A program made the position numbers and the translations under genes. The notes below the pieces were generated by a model. That model was not told the origin of the DNA and did no database searches. It was given only the letters and a program-made list of their open reading frames with translations. Positions 8,735-17,242 of a stretch of DNA of 64,000 bases are shown here, piece by piece. This stretch comes from Pseudomonas marginalis (GTDB lineage Bacteria > Pseudomonadota > Gammaproteobacteria > Pseudomonadales > Pseudomonadaceae), in the NCBI RefSeq assembly GCF_900105325.1, contig NZ_FNSU01000001.1, positions 620,001-684,000 on the forward strand, written 5' to 3'. Numbering within the stretch: position 1 is the stretch's first letter; every line of letters starts with the position of its first letter.

Positions 8735-10503
8735 TGATCACCAAGACCCGCCAGAAAGCCCGCCCCTTTGCCATTTCGCGCTGGAGCGTCCAGCGCAAGC
8801 TGGTGCTGGCGTTCTGGCTGGTCAGCGTGATTCCCACCATGATCGCGGCGGAGCTGGCGGCGACCACGCTGTCGCAGATTTTCGACAGCAACGTGCGTAT
8901 CTGGCTGCAGGAATCGACCAAGATCGTCAAGGACGAGATCGGCGACATCCTTCACGACAACGCGCGCATGGCCAAGCTGTTCCTGCGCTACACCAGCCCG
9001 CCCTCGAGCCGGCAGGCGGCCAAGCATGACCGGCTGACCGCGGACATCGCCGATGCCACCGACATCGACGTGGTGGCGCTGATCCGCACCAGCGATCAAA
9101 AGGTGGTGTTCAGCACCGCCTCCGATGACATCGTCAAACAGATCAGCCTGACCAGCAACGCGGTGCTGCAGACCGTGCAAGTGGCGGGGGTGAGTACCGG
9201 GATTGTGGTCTCGACCTTCGAAACCAGCCAGGACGGCGTCGACTACCGCCTGTTGGTGGCGACCTACCTGGACAGCAGCTTTCTCACCAGCGTGGCCGAT
9301 GTGCATTCCCTCGACCTGCGCCTGTACCTGGCCAACCCCGAGGGGTTCTCGGAGATATTTTCGACCCAGCGCTTCGTGGATCACCCGGCGCGTATCCCGA
9401 AAAGTGTCGAGACCGCGATGCGCAGTACCAAGCAGCCCAGCGAGCAGTTCACCAACAGCTACAGCGGGTTGTACTGGCCGATTTTCAACGACGCCGGTGA
9501 CCTCCAAGGCGTGATTTTCAGCGGACTGTTGCGCCATACCAGCCTGGTGGGGCTGGTGAACCAGAGCAACCTGTTCGTGCTGATTTTCCTGCTCAGTTCG
9601 GCATTGTCCCTCGCGGCCGGGGTGCTGGTGTCACGGCGCCTGACCAAGCCGTTGCGGGACTTGTCCGAAGGCGTGAGCGCGGTGATCTCAGGCAACTACG
9701 CGCACCGCGTGCTGGTCAGCGGCGGCGATGAACTGGCGCAATTGAGCAGCACCTTCAACCATATGACCGAGCGCCTGGGCGAGTTGCACCACCTCGAAGC
9801 CCAACTGCGCCGGCGCGATCGCCTGCATGCCCTGGGCGAAGTCGCCATGGGCCTGGCCCACGAGATCCGTAACCCGTTGGGCATCATCAAGACGGCCACC
9901 CAGTTGTTGCACCGCCGCGTTGATCTGCCGGACGCCGACAAGCGCCACCTGGAATATGTGATCAGCGAAGTCAGCCGCATCAACGACTTGATCACCGAGT
10001 TCCTCGATTTTGCCAAACCCAACCCACCGTTGCGCGTGCTGCAGCCGGCCCGTCCATTGGTGGAGGAGATCCTGGGCTTCTGTGCGCCGGAACTGGCCAG
10101 CCATAACATCGACGCGCAGATCGACGACCAGGCGCCGGGGGCGACGATCTACGCCGACGCCAAGCAACTCAAGCAGGCCTGCCTCAACCTGATTCTCAAC
10201 GCCATCGATGCCATGCCTGAAGGCGGGCGCCTGACCCTGGGGATTCGCAGCGAGGGCGACAACACCGTCATCACCATCGCCGACACCGGCCAGGGCATCG
10301 CGCCGGAGATGATCGAGCGCATCTTTACGCCATTCGTCACCACCAAGGCCTCTGGCACGGGCCTGGGCCTGGCCAAAGTCTATTCGATCATGGAAAGTCA
10401 CGACGGCAGCATCGAATGCGCCAGCGAAAACGATGCCGGCGCCACCTTCAGCCTGTACATTCCAGCGACAGGCGAAGACGACGAGGACAGTCATGACGCA
10501 TAA
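8734..10503 (+). CDS. membrane sensor histidine kinase (AtoS/NtrB-like)
   Basis: 589 residues. TM1 is at about 25-50, then a ~215-residue periplasmic sensor (Cache-like size), TM2 near 275-300 (LFVLIFLLSSALSLAAGVL), and a HAMP domain. The HisKA phosphoacceptor is His376 in LAHEIRNPLG, followed by an HATPase_c domain with N box (NLILNAIDAMP), DTGQGI and GLGLA. It overlaps the response regulator by 11 bp, so the pair is a cognate system within the same operon as the biosynthetic enzymes. The periplasmic signal is unknown and may be the product or its precursor. Confidence 0.9.
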   Translation: MITKTRQKARPFAISRWSVQRKLVLAFWLVSVIPTMIAAELAATTLSQIFDSNVRIWLQESTKIVKDEIGDILHDNARMAKLFLRYTSPPSSRQAAKHDRLTADIADATDIDVVALIRTSDQKVVFSTASDDIVKQISLTSNAVLQTVQVAGVSTGIVVSTFETSQDGVDYRLLVATYLDSSFLTSVADVHSLDLRLYLANPEGFSEIFSTQRFVDHPARIPKSVETAMRSTKQPSEQFTNSYSGLYWPIFNDAGDLQGVIFSGLLRHTSLVGLVNQSNLFVLIFLLSSALSLAAGVLVSRRLTKPLRDLSEGVSAVISGNYAHRVLVSGGDELAQLSSTFNHMTERLGELHHLEAQLRRRDRLHALGEVAMGLAHEIRNPLGIIKTATQLLHRRVDLPDADKRHLEYVISEVSRINDLITEFLDFAKPNPPLRVLQPARPLVEEILGFCAPELASHNIDAQIDDQAPGATIYADAKQLKQACLNLILNAIDAMPEGGRLTLGIRSEGDNTVITIADTGQGIAPEMIERIFTPFVTTKASGTGLGLAKVYSIMESHDGSIECASENDAGATFSLYIPATGEDDEDSHDA

Positions 10504-11890
10504 CATTCTGGTAGTCGACGACGAACCCAAGCTCTGCGACCTGCTGGCGTCGGCCCTGGGCCAGAACAGCGTGCAGGTGTTCATTGCGGGCAACGGCCTG
10601 CATGCGCTCAAGGTGCTGGAACAGGAAGACATCGACCTGGTGATCAGTGACTGGCGCATGCCGGGCATGGACGGGCCGGCCTTGTTGGCCGAGATCAAGG
10701 TGCGTTATCCCCACGTGCCGGTGATCGTGATGACCGCCTACAGCACGGTGAAAAACGCCGTGCAGTCGATGCGCAACGGTGCCTACGACTACATTGCCAA
10801 ACCGTTCGATATCGACGAGCTGGACATCACCGTGGCCAAGGCCCTGCAGTTTCGCGACATCATGCGCGACAACGCGCGCCTGCGCGCCGAGCTGGATGAG
10901 CAGGCGCAGTTCGACAGCCTGGTGGGCGACAGCCCGGCGTTTCGCAAAGTGCTGCAGGCGGTGGATTCGGTGCGCGACAGCAGCACCACCATCCTGCTGA
11001 CCGGCGAAAGCGGCACCGGCAAGGAAATGGTCGCCCGCGCCATCCACAAGCACGGCAGCCGTGCCGACAAGCCGTTTGTGGCGGTCAACTGCGCGGCGAT
11101 CCCCGAAGGGCTGCTGGAAAGCGAAATGTTCGGCCATCGCAAGGGCGCGTTTACTGGCGCCGTGTCTGACCGGGTCGGGCGCTTCCAGCAGGCCGACAAG
11201 GGCACGCTGTTTCTCGATGAAGTGGGCGATATGCCCCTGGCATTGCAGGCCAAGATCCTGCGCGCCTTGCAGGAGCGGGTGATCGAGCCTGTGGGCGACC
11301 CCCGCGAGCGCAAGGTGGATGTGCGGGTGATCGCCGCCACCAACAAGAACCTGCTGGAGGCGGTGGCCAACAAGGAGTTTCGCGAAGACTTGTATTACCG
11401 CCTCAATGTGTTCCCGATCCCGCTGCCGGCCCTGCGTGAACGCGTGGAAGACATCGCGCCCCTGGCCCGTCACTTTGCCCGGACCCTCAGCGCCACTGCC
11501 GGCAAGCGTATTACCGGCTTCAGCCCTGAAGCGTTGCAGGCCATGGCCGCGTATCACTGGCCGGGCAATATCCGTGAGCTGCAAAACTGTGTGGAGCGCG
11601 CGACCATCGTGGCCGCCACGCCTGTGATCGAAGACATTGATTTGCCGGGCTATCTGTTTGCTTCCAAACCCAGCGAAGGCGGCGTGACCGCGATCCTCAG
11701 CGACGGGCCGGGGATTCCCCAGGACCTGGACGCGGCGCTGGCGGAGGTGGAGAAGGCCTATATCCTCGCGGCGTTGCAGGAGAGCAATGGCGTGCAGGCT
11801 GCGGCGGCGGCGAAGATCGGGATTTCCGAAAGGAGCTTTTGGTATCGCCTGAAGAAACTGGGCATCCAGGTCGACAAAATAGTCCGCTGA
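10493..11890 (+). CDS. sigma-54-dependent response regulator (NtrC/AtoC type)
   Basis: 465 residues from the ATG at 10493. Receiver domain with acidic pocket DDE and phospho-acceptor Asp53; AAA+ domain with Walker A GESGTGKE, intact GAFTGA loop, LFLDEVGD Walker B and RLNVFPIPLPALRER. The C-terminal Fis-type HTH (AAAAKIGISERSFWYRLKKLG) binds DNA. It is the last gene of the operon and is the natural activator of the -24/-12 promoter at 4363 via the palindrome at 4274 (inference). Confidence 0.9.
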   Translation: MTHNILVVDDEPKLCDLLASALGQNSVQVFIAGNGLHALKVLEQEDIDLVISDWRMPGMDGPALLAEIKVRYPHVPVIVMTAYSTVKNAVQSMRNGAYDYIAKPFDIDELDITVAKALQFRDIMRDNARLRAELDEQAQFDSLVGDSPAFRKVLQAVDSVRDSSTTILLTGESGTGKEMVARAIHKHGSRADKPFVAVNCAAIPEGLLESEMFGHRKGAFTGAVSDRVGRFQQADKGTLFLDEVGDMPLALQAKILRALQERVIEPVGDPRERKVDVRVIAATNKNLLEAVANKEFREDLYYRLNVFPIPLPALRERVEDIAPLARHFARTLSATAGKRITGFSPEALQAMAAYHWPGNIRELQNCVERATIVAATPVIEDIDLPGYLFASKPSEGGVTAILSDGPGIPQDLDAALAEVEKAYILAALQESNGVQAAAAAKIGISERSFWYRLKKLGIQVDKIVR

Positions 11891-11892
11891 TT

Positions 11893-12092
11893 AAATGTGG
11901 GAGGGGGCTTGCCCTAATGTCAGTCAGTTAAGCGTACATCGCCTCCTGTAGGAGCGAGCTTGCTCGCGAAAAACGTCAACGATAACGCGTGCTTCCTGAA
12001 TGAACGCGGCGCCTGTGAGTTTTTCGCGAGCAAGCTCGCTCCTACAAAAAGCCTTAAATGACTGGCATTAGGGCAAGCCCCCTCCCACATTT
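11893..12092. repeat. nested REP elements: one BIME inside another palindrome
   Basis: Outer arms 11893-11931 and 12054-12092 are 39-nt inverted copies with two mismatches (AAATGTGGGAGGGGGCTTGCC...). Between them lies a 100-nt BIME (11947-12046) with arms TGTAGGAGCGAGCTTGCTCG and its complement. The inner 100 nt matches the element at 15720-15819 in about 89 positions. The element separates the convergent ends of the response regulator and glpM. Confidence 0.85.
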
Positions 12093-12107
12093 TTTGACCG
12101 AGTCGGG

Positions 12108-12446
12108 TCAGGTATGGAAGCGTACCCAGATACTCACCAGGATCGTCGCTGCCATCAGCCACGCTACCGCCGCGACGGCTAAAGAGGCCTCCAGCCGCAT
12201 GCGGTCCACCATCACATACAACGTCGCCAAATACACAAAGTAGGGAATGATCGACCACATCCCGAACAGGATGGTGGTCTTCAAATCGTCCAGCGAACGG
12301 CCCTTGCCGACGATGTAATGGGCGATCAACGCAAAGGTCGGAAACAGCGGCACCAGCCCGGCGATGTAGTAGTTCCTGGTCTTGGCCAGCGCCGCCAGGA
12401 TCAGCACCACCGCCGCGCCCAGGGCGGCTTTCAAAAAAAGATCCAT
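12108..12446 (-). CDS. glpM: GlpM family inner-membrane protein
   Basis: 112 residues with four hydrophobic segments and the conserved start LFLKAALGAAVVLILAALAK. GlpM was described in P. aeruginosa downstream of glpD and affects alginate production there; its biochemical role is unclear. Here it is about 7 kb from glpD, and its ATG overlaps the TGA of aauR by one base, so it is the tail of the aauSR operon. Confidence 0.75.
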   Translation of the reverse strand: MDLFLKAALGAAVVLILAALAKTRNYYIAGLVPLFPTFALIAHYIVGKGRSLDDLKTTILFGMWSIIPYFVYLATLYVMVDRMRLEASLAVAAVAWLMAATILVSIWVRFHT

Positions 12447-13783
12447 CAGTGGCTCAACCCGTATTTCTTGACCTTGTCGAACAAGGTGGTCTTGGCCATG
12501 CCCAGTTCCAGGCTGGCCTGGGTCAGGTTGCCGCCGCTGCGTTGCAGGGCATCGCTGAGCAGGTTGCGTTCAAAGGCTTCCACCGCTTCGGTGAACGCCA
12601 GGCCTTGGCTGCCGCTGCTGGTCCCGCTTTTCTTGAAGGCGGGCAGGCCGAGGGCGAAGCGTTCGGCGACGTTGCGCAGTTCGCGTACGTTACCGGGCCA
12701 GTCGTGGCTCATCAGGCTGGAGAGGGTCTGGTTGTCCAGTTCCGGCGCGGTGCGGTCAAAACGCAGCGACGACTGCTGCAGGAAGTGTTCGAACAGCTGC
12801 AGGATGTCTTCGCGGCGTTCGCGCAGGGGCGGCAGTTCCAGGGTCACCACGTTGAGGCGGTAGTACAGGTCGCTGCGGAACTGGCTGGCGCGGCTCAGTT
12901 CGTCGAGGTCGGACTTGGTGGCGGCGATCACCCGGCAATCCACGGCCACGCTCTGGTTCGAGCCCAGGCGTTCCAGGGTGCGCTCCTGCAGCACTCGCAG
13001 CAATTTGATCTGCAGGTTGATCGGCATGCTTTCCACTTCATCGAGGAACAGCGTGCCTTCATGGGCGTGTTCGATCTTGCCGATACGGCGCTTGCCGGCG
13101 CCGGTAAAGGCGTTGGCTTCGTGGCCGAAAATCTCGCTTTCGAACAGGTTCTCCGGCAGGCCGCCGCAGTTGAGGGCGACGAACTGGTGGGCATGCCGGC
13201 GGCTGAAATCATGCAGGCAACGCGCGACCAGCTCCTTGCCGGTACCGGTCTCGCCTTCGATCAGCACGTTGGCCGAGGTGTCGGCAACGTTGGCGATCAG
13301 CTCGCGCAGGTTCTGCATGGCCGGCGAGCGACCGATGATGCGGCCTTCCAGCGAATCCCGCTCAGCCAACTGACGGCGCAGCGACCAGACTTCCCGCGCC
13401 AGCCCGCGTTGTTCCAGGGCGCGGCGGGCGACGTCGACCAGGCGCTCGGGGGAGAAGGGTTTCTCCATGAAGTCGTAGGCGCCATTGCGCATGGCGCCGA
13501 CCGCCATGGAGATGTCGCCATGCCCGGTGATCAGCACCACCGGCAGGCTTTTATCCAGGGCCTTGAGACGGGTGAGCAGTTCCAGGCCGTCAATGCCCGG
13601 CAGGCGAATGTCGCTGATCACAATGCCGGCGAAGTTCTCGCCGATACGTTTCAATGCCTCCTCGGCACTGCCCACGCCCACGCTTGGGATATCTTCCAGC
13701 GCCAGCGCCTGTTGGCAGCCGAGCAGCACATGGGGGTCGTCTTCGACGATCAGCACGGTGAGGTCTTGAGGATCAATATTCAT
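12446..13783 (-). CDS. aauR: sigma-54 response regulator AauR (acidic amino acid uptake)
   Basis: 445 residues. Receiver domain with Asp58, AAA+ domain with Walker A GETGTGKE and Walker B LFLDEVES, and a C-terminal Fis HTH (LTQASLELGMAKTTLFDKVKKYG), as in DctD-type activators. The sigma-54 contact loop reads NAFTGA instead of GAFTGA (codon AAC near 13112). The ATG overlaps the kinase gene by 4 bp. By synteny and the sites at 19314-19358 it controls aatJQMP in response to glutamate/aspartate, as described for P. putida. Confidence 0.85.
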   Translation of the reverse strand: MNIDPQDLTVLIVEDDPHVLLGCQQALALEDIPSVGVGSAEEALKRIGENFAGIVISDIRLPGIDGLELLTRLKALDKSLPVVLITGHGDISMAVGAMRNGAYDFMEKPFSPERLVDVARRALEQRGLAREVWSLRRQLAERDSLEGRIIGRSPAMQNLRELIANVADTSANVLIEGETGTGKELVARCLHDFSRRHAHQFVALNCGGLPENLFESEIFGHEANAFTGAGKRRIGKIEHAHEGTLFLDEVESMPINLQIKLLRVLQERTLERLGSNQSVAVDCRVIAATKSDLDELSRASQFRSDLYYRLNVVTLELPPLRERREDILQLFEHFLQQSSLRFDRTAPELDNQTLSSLMSHDWPGNVRELRNVAERFALGLPAFKKSGTSSGSQGLAFTEAVEAFERNLLSDALQRSGGNLTQASLELGMAKTTLFDKVKKYGLSH

Positions 13784-15684
13784 GTCGACTCAGCTTGTTG
13801 AGCGCCCACCAGCGGCAGGCTCAGGACAAAGGCAGTGCCACCGCCGGCCGGGTGCTCCACGGCGAGGGTGCCGCCGGTGGCTGCCGCGAGGCTGGCGGAG
13901 AGGGTCAGGCCCAGGCCCAGGCCTTGCTCGCCGGGTTTGGTGGTGAAGAAGGGTTCGAACAGATGCTTGCGCGCCTCGGCGTCGATGCCGTGGCCGTTGT
14001 CGCGCACCAGCAGGCGGTATTTGCCCTCGGCGGCGCTGCCTTCCAGCCACAACTCGGGAGCCGGTTGTGCCTGCATGGCGTCGAGGGCGTTGCCGATCAG
14101 GTTGACCAGGATCTGTTCCAGGCGGGTCTGGTCGATCTGCAATTGGGCCGGGGCAAAGTCGCGGTGCAGGCTCAGCGGCAGGCTGTCCAGGCGTGGGCCC
14201 AGGACCTGGAACGCGGCGTCCACCGCCTTGGCCAGGCTGGCTTCGCCCTGGTCATCGCCGCGTCGGGCAAAGGAGCGCAGGCTGGCGGTGATACGGCCCA
14301 TGCGGTCGATCAGTTCGTTGATGGTCTTGAGGTTGGCGCTGGCGGTGTCCAGCGCGCCGCGTTCGAGGAAGCGCACGGTGTTGCCGGACAAGGTGCGCAG
14401 CGCGGCCAACGGCTGGTTCAGTTCATGGGCGATGCTGGTGGACATCTGGCCGATGGCCGCCAGCTTGCCGGCCTGTACCAGTTCATCCTGGGCGCGGCGC
14501 AGGGTTTCTTCGGCCTGGCGCCGTTCGCGGATCTGGCCCTTGAGCCGCTCGTTGCTGGCGCGCAGGTCGGCGGTGCGTTCGGCGATCCGCCGTTCCAGCT
14601 GGCTGTTGGCTTCCTGCAAGGCTTCCCGCGCCGCGAGGCGGGTGGCGATGACTTTGCGCCGCTCGTTCCAGGCAATCAGCAAAAACGCGACGAGGCCAAA
14701 CGCGACAGCCACCAGGATGCCCTGGTTGATCGCCGCGCGACGCAGGTCGTTGAGCGGGGTGAGCAGGGTGAAATTCCACGGTGTGTCATTGAGTGGGCGG
14801 GTTTGCGCCAGGTAGCTGACTTCGTGTTCGTCGTTGACCACTTCAGTGTTGGCCGGGAAAGTCAGCTTCTCGCTGCGTTCATTCAAGCGCTCACGGGCCA
14901 GGGGTTCCAGTTCGTTGAGCGTGGCCCAGTAATATTGCAGGCTGTGGGCCAGGCGATCCTTGGTCTCGTCGCTCAGCGGTCGCACCGCCTTGAGGCGTCG
15001 AGCCGGGTCGCTGGAGAGAATGATGATGCCGTTCTCGTCGCTCACAAAGGCTTCGAGGCGCGCGCGTTGCCAGCGCTCTTCCAGGGCTTCGAGGCGCACT
15101 TTGACCACCGCCACGCCGATGATCTTGCCGTGTTCCTCCAGGCCATGGGCCAGGTAGTAGCCGGGTTCGCCGTTGGTGCTGCCGATGCCGTAGAAACGCC
15201 CGGGCTGGCCGCGCACGGCATTCTGGAAATAGGCGCGAAAGGACAGGTCTTCACCCTGGTAACTGTCGGCATCGCGCCAGTTACTGGTGGCCAGCACACG
15301 GCCGGTGGTGTCCATCACGTAGATGGCCCGACTGCGACTGCGTCGGTTCAGGCCTTCGAGGTAGTCGTTGACCGTTTTGCGGGTTTCCTGGTTCGGCTCG
15401 GCCAGCAGCTTGGAGACGCTCGACTCCAGCTCCAGCAGGCTGGGCAGGTAGGTGTATTTGCTGATTTCACTTTCGACGGTGCGGGCATGCAGCTCCAGCT
15501 GGCGTTCGCCGTTGTCGCTGAGGGTGCGGATGCCGTAGTACTCACTGATCCAGAAGCCGATATAACCCAGGCCGATCATCAGGGCGATGATCAACGGCGG
15601 CAGGAACAGTTGGCGAATCAGACGAGGTTTCACGGCAAGTGATGGCGGTGCGGCGCGATAGAGGTTGGGGTCGCATTTCATCAC
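13780..15684 (-). CDS. aauS: sensor histidine kinase AauS (DctB-like)
   Basis: 634 residues. TM1 at about 24-48, a large periplasmic double-Cache-like sensor, TM2 at about 318-340, a coiled coil (QLERRIAERTADLRASNERL), phosphoacceptor His420 in IAHELNQPLAAL, and an HATPase domain (NLIGNALDAM, DNGHGI, GLGLTLS). The family senses dicarboxylates or acidic amino acids. It is coupled to aauR by a 4-bp overlap and separated from aatP by a BIME. Confidence 0.85.
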   Translation of the reverse strand: MMKCDPNLYRAAPPSLAVKPRLIRQLFLPPLIIALMIGLGYIGFWISEYYGIRTLSDNGERQLELHARTVESEISKYTYLPSLLELESSVSKLLAEPNQETRKTVNDYLEGLNRRSRSRAIYVMDTTGRVLATSNWRDADSYQGEDLSFRAYFQNAVRGQPGRFYGIGSTNGEPGYYLAHGLEEHGKIIGVAVVKVRLEALEERWQRARLEAFVSDENGIIILSSDPARRLKAVRPLSDETKDRLAHSLQYYWATLNELEPLARERLNERSEKLTFPANTEVVNDEHEVSYLAQTRPLNDTPWNFTLLTPLNDLRRAAINQGILVAVAFGLVAFLLIAWNERRKVIATRLAAREALQEANSQLERRIAERTADLRASNERLKGQIRERRQAEETLRRAQDELVQAGKLAAIGQMSTSIAHELNQPLAALRTLSGNTVRFLERGALDTASANLKTINELIDRMGRITASLRSFARRGDDQGEASLAKAVDAAFQVLGPRLDSLPLSLHRDFAPAQLQIDQTRLEQILVNLIGNALDAMQAQPAPELWLEGSAAEGKYRLLVRDNGHGIDAEARKHLFEPFFTTKPGEQGLGLGLTLSASLAAATGGTLAVEHPAGGGTAFVLSLPLVGAQQAEST

Positions 15685-15719
15685 AGATGCCTTGGGTCAG
15701 CTACCGCCCTCCGGCCAAC

Positions 15720-15819
15720 TGTAGGAGCGAGCTTGCTCGCGAAAAACGTCAACGATGACGCGTGCATCCTGGATGTCCGCGGTGCTCTTGGGTTCTTCGC
15801 GAGCAAGCTCGCTCCTACA
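15720..15819. repeat. BIME (100 nt), paralog of the element at 11947
   Basis: Inverted arms 15720-15743 and 15796-15819 (TGTAGGAGCGAGCTTGCTCGCGAA and complement) with a central spacer AAACGTCAACGATGACGCGTGC-like that is also shared with the 11947-12046 copy. It lies between aatP and aauS, where it can stop or process the aat transcript. Confidence 0.85.
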
Positions 15820-15839
15820 GGGTGGGAGTGAGGCTGTTT

Positions 15840-16574
15840 TTAGTGCTGCAGGATTTTCTCAAGGAAGTGCTGCGCGCGCTCGGAGCGGGCGCTGATGTCG
15901 CCGAAGAACTCTTCCTTCGGGCAGTCTTCGATGATCTTGCCGGCGTCCATGAAGATCACGCGGTCGGCCACTTTGCGGGCAAAGCCCATTTCGTGGGTGA
16001 CGCACATCATGGTCATGCCTTCCTGGGCCAGTTGCACCATCACGTCCAGTACTTCGTTGACCATTTCCGGGTCGAGGGCCGAGGTCGGTTCGTCGAACAG
16101 CATGACGATCGGGTCCATGGCCAGGGCGCGGGCAATCGCCACACGTTGCTGCTGGCCACCGGAAAGCTGGCCCGGGTGCTTGTGGGCGTGCGCCGACAGG
16201 CCGACGCGCTCAAGCAGTTGCAGGCCTTTCTTGGTGGCTTCTTCCTTGCTGCGGCCGAGCACCTTGATCTGTGCGATGGTCAGGTTTTCGGTGATGGTCA
16301 GGTGCGGGAACAGCTCGAAGTGCTGGAACACCATGCCCACGCGCGAACGCAGTTTCGGCAGGTTGGTCTTCGGGTCGGCGATGGAGGTGCCGTCGACGAT
16401 CACGTCACCTTTCTGGAACGGTTCCAGCGCGTTGACGCACTTGATCAGGGTGGACTTGCCCGAGCCCGATGGCCCGCACACCACGATCACTTCGCCTTTT
16501 TTAACCTCGGTGCTGCAATCGGTCAGCACCTGGAAGTCGCCATACCACTTGTTGATATTCTTGATAGAGATCAT
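15840..16574 (-). CDS. aatP: glutamate/aspartate ABC transporter ATPase
   Basis: 244 residues. Walker A GPSGSGKST, Q-loop, signature LSGGQQQR, Walker B VMLFDEPTSALD and H-loop THEMGFA are all intact. Polar amino-acid (GlnQ/GltL) type ATPase acting at the inner membrane. It is the last gene of aatJQMP and overlaps aatM by 4 bp. Confidence 0.92.
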   Translation of the reverse strand: MISIKNINKWYGDFQVLTDCSTEVKKGEVIVVCGPSGSGKSTLIKCVNALEPFQKGDVIVDGTSIADPKTNLPKLRSRVGMVFQHFELFPHLTITENLTIAQIKVLGRSKEEATKKGLQLLERVGLSAHAHKHPGQLSGGQQQRVAIARALAMDPIVMLFDEPTSALDPEMVNEVLDVMVQLAQEGMTMMCVTHEMGFARKVADRVIFMDAGKIIEDCPKEEFFGDISARSERAQHFLEKILQH

Positions 16575-17242
16575 ACGGCAAACCTTTTTTGCAGACGCTT
16601 GACCAGCAGCGAGGCGGAAAAGCTGATGATGAAGTAGACGACACCGGCGAAGATCAGGAACTCATTGGAGCGCCCGATGATGTCGCCGTTGGAGCGGGCG
16701 GAGTTGAGGAAGTCCACCAGGCCCACGGTGTAGACCAGCGAGGTGTCCTGGAACAGGATGATCGACTGTTGCAGCAGCAACGGGGTCATCTTGCGGAACG
16801 CCTGGGGCAGGATGATCAGGCGCATGGTCTGGCCATAGGTCATGCCCATCGCTTGTGCCGCCGCCATCTGGCCCTTGGGGATCGACTGCACGCCGGCCCG
16901 CACGATCTCACAGAAGTACGCCGCTTCGAACATCATGAACGCCACGACGCAGGAGGTGAACGCACCGATCGGCGTGTCTTCGCCGGTGATCCAGCGCAAC
17001 ACGAACGGCACCGCCAGGTAGAACCAGGTGATCACCAGCAGCAGCGGGATCGAGCGGAAGTAGTTCACATAGGCGCCGGCCACCCGGGACAGCAGTTTGC
17101 TGGACGACAGGCGCATCAGTGCCAGGATCGTACCCAGCGCGATACCGCCGATCACGCCCATGACCATCAGCTTCAAGGTCATGACCATGCCGTTCCACAG
17201 GCCCGGGATGGCGGGGATGATGCCGCTGAAATCGAGTTCCAT
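16571..17242 (-). CDS. aatM: glutamate/aspartate ABC transporter permease
   Basis: 223 residues. His/Glu/Gln-type permease with about five TM helices and the EAA-loop sequence EIVRAGVQSIPKGQMAAAQAMGM that docks the ATPase. Its start shares a base with the aatQ stop. Counterpart of GltK. Confidence 0.92.
   Translation of the reverse strand: MELDFSGIIPAIPGLWNGMVMTLKLMVMGVIGGIALGTILALMRLSSSKLLSRVAGAYVNYFRSIPLLLVITWFYLAVPFVLRWITGEDTPIGAFTSCVVAFMMFEAAYFCEIVRAGVQSIPKGQMAAAQAMGMTYGQTMRLIILPQAFRKMTPLLLQQSIILFQDTSLVYTVGLVDFLNSARSNGDIIGRSNEFLIFAGVVYFIISFSASLLVKRLQKRFAV

Noticed and set aside
13795..15642. Very long frame opposite aauS (615 codons)
   Set aside because: Antisense shadow of a high-GC gene with normal kinase motifs on the other strand; no ribosome site.
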